NCBI GenBank assembly: GCA_005776395.1
Contig: SXPJ01000062.1
Location: 1 to 41,916 of the forward strand
Length of the DNA stretch: 41,916 bases
Origin: Bdellovibrionales bacterium
Lineage (GTDB): Bacteria > Bdellovibrionota > FAC87 > UBA2466
Direction: 5' to 3'
Shown here: positions 41,743 to 41,916 of the stretch, one piece after another
How positions within the stretch are numbered: position 1 is the stretch's first letter
How the letters are laid out: each line of letters opens with the position of its first letter
Translations under genes and position numbers: made by a program
Notes under the pieces: model-generated
Database searches by the model: none
Seen by the model: the letters and a program-made list of their open reading frames with translations, nothing else
What the model was told of the DNA's origin: nothing

Positions 41743-41916
41743 TTTGGTATATTCCGGGCACCTCCTTTACATTTCGGTTCTTAACCTTTCGTAGTGGGTA
41801 AGTAGATCATCGTTCAGTGAAAACAGGCATTTAGTAATCTGAGTCCAAAGTTATTTTGATTTCTATACCCGTAACCCATCTTTTTTAAAAGCTTTGCTTT
41901 ACTATTGAAGCCCTCC

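Overview
The window looks like chromosome from an AT-rich member of the Bdellovibrionota (formerly Deltaproteobacteria). This is inferred from gene content: a type II secretion operon that includes gspN, and a set of envelope proteins resembling the Myxococcus/Bdellovibrio Glt gliding machinery (OMP barrel, TPR proteins, and an FHA protein with an AgmX/PglI C-terminus). No marker gene here settles the genus.

Layout. 1-349: a 5S rRNA gene with an upstream hairpin and a strong intrinsic terminator; no 23S 3' end is visible. 369-3617: lepB, a convergent ROK-family sugar kinase, and an ABC exporter pair (ATPase and permease). 3651-17326 (minus): an uninterrupted type II secretion operon transcribed gspC-D-E-F-G-H-I-J-K-L-M-N. 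The prepilin peptidase GspO is not in the window. The gspD reading frame is disturbed at a run of ten C residues near its 3' end. 17574-18892: a DUF309 protein and a CDF-type metal exporter.

18975-22376: small stress-type genes. These are an exported hypothetical protein, a DUF5335-like protein, an untracked 56-residue UspA-like mini-protein, a CBS-pair protein, an HPF/RaiA-cold-shock fusion behind a possibly structured leader, a DUF2267 protein and a MerR regulator. 22377-22750 holds no gene but carries a hairpin and a 253-bp palindromic MITE-like element that runs into the pheT stop codon.

22751-29378 (minus): the translation operon thrS-infC-rpmI-rplT-pheS-pheT. infC almost certainly starts at an AUU codon that overlaps the thrS stop. 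ilvE lies upstream of it on the same strand.

30583-39398 (plus): a tightly packed, translationally coupled Glt-like envelope cluster without the AglRQS motor. 39499-41403 (minus) encodes a coiled-coil, Asn/Ser/Pro-rich exported protein. A tRNA-Gly(GCC) gene with a plausible promoter closes the window.

How the parts may work together: the T2SS and the Glt-like cluster are two envelope-spanning machines, one moving exoproteins across the outer membrane and the other probably linking cytoplasm, inner membrane, periplasm and outer membrane. The 19-22 kb block combines a ribosome-hibernation factor with small stress proteins. The strongest leads are the Glt-like cluster, the gspD homopolymer frameshift, the AUU start of infC, the palindromic element beside pheT, the mini-Usp gene and the nested inverted repeats before the HPF-CSD gene.
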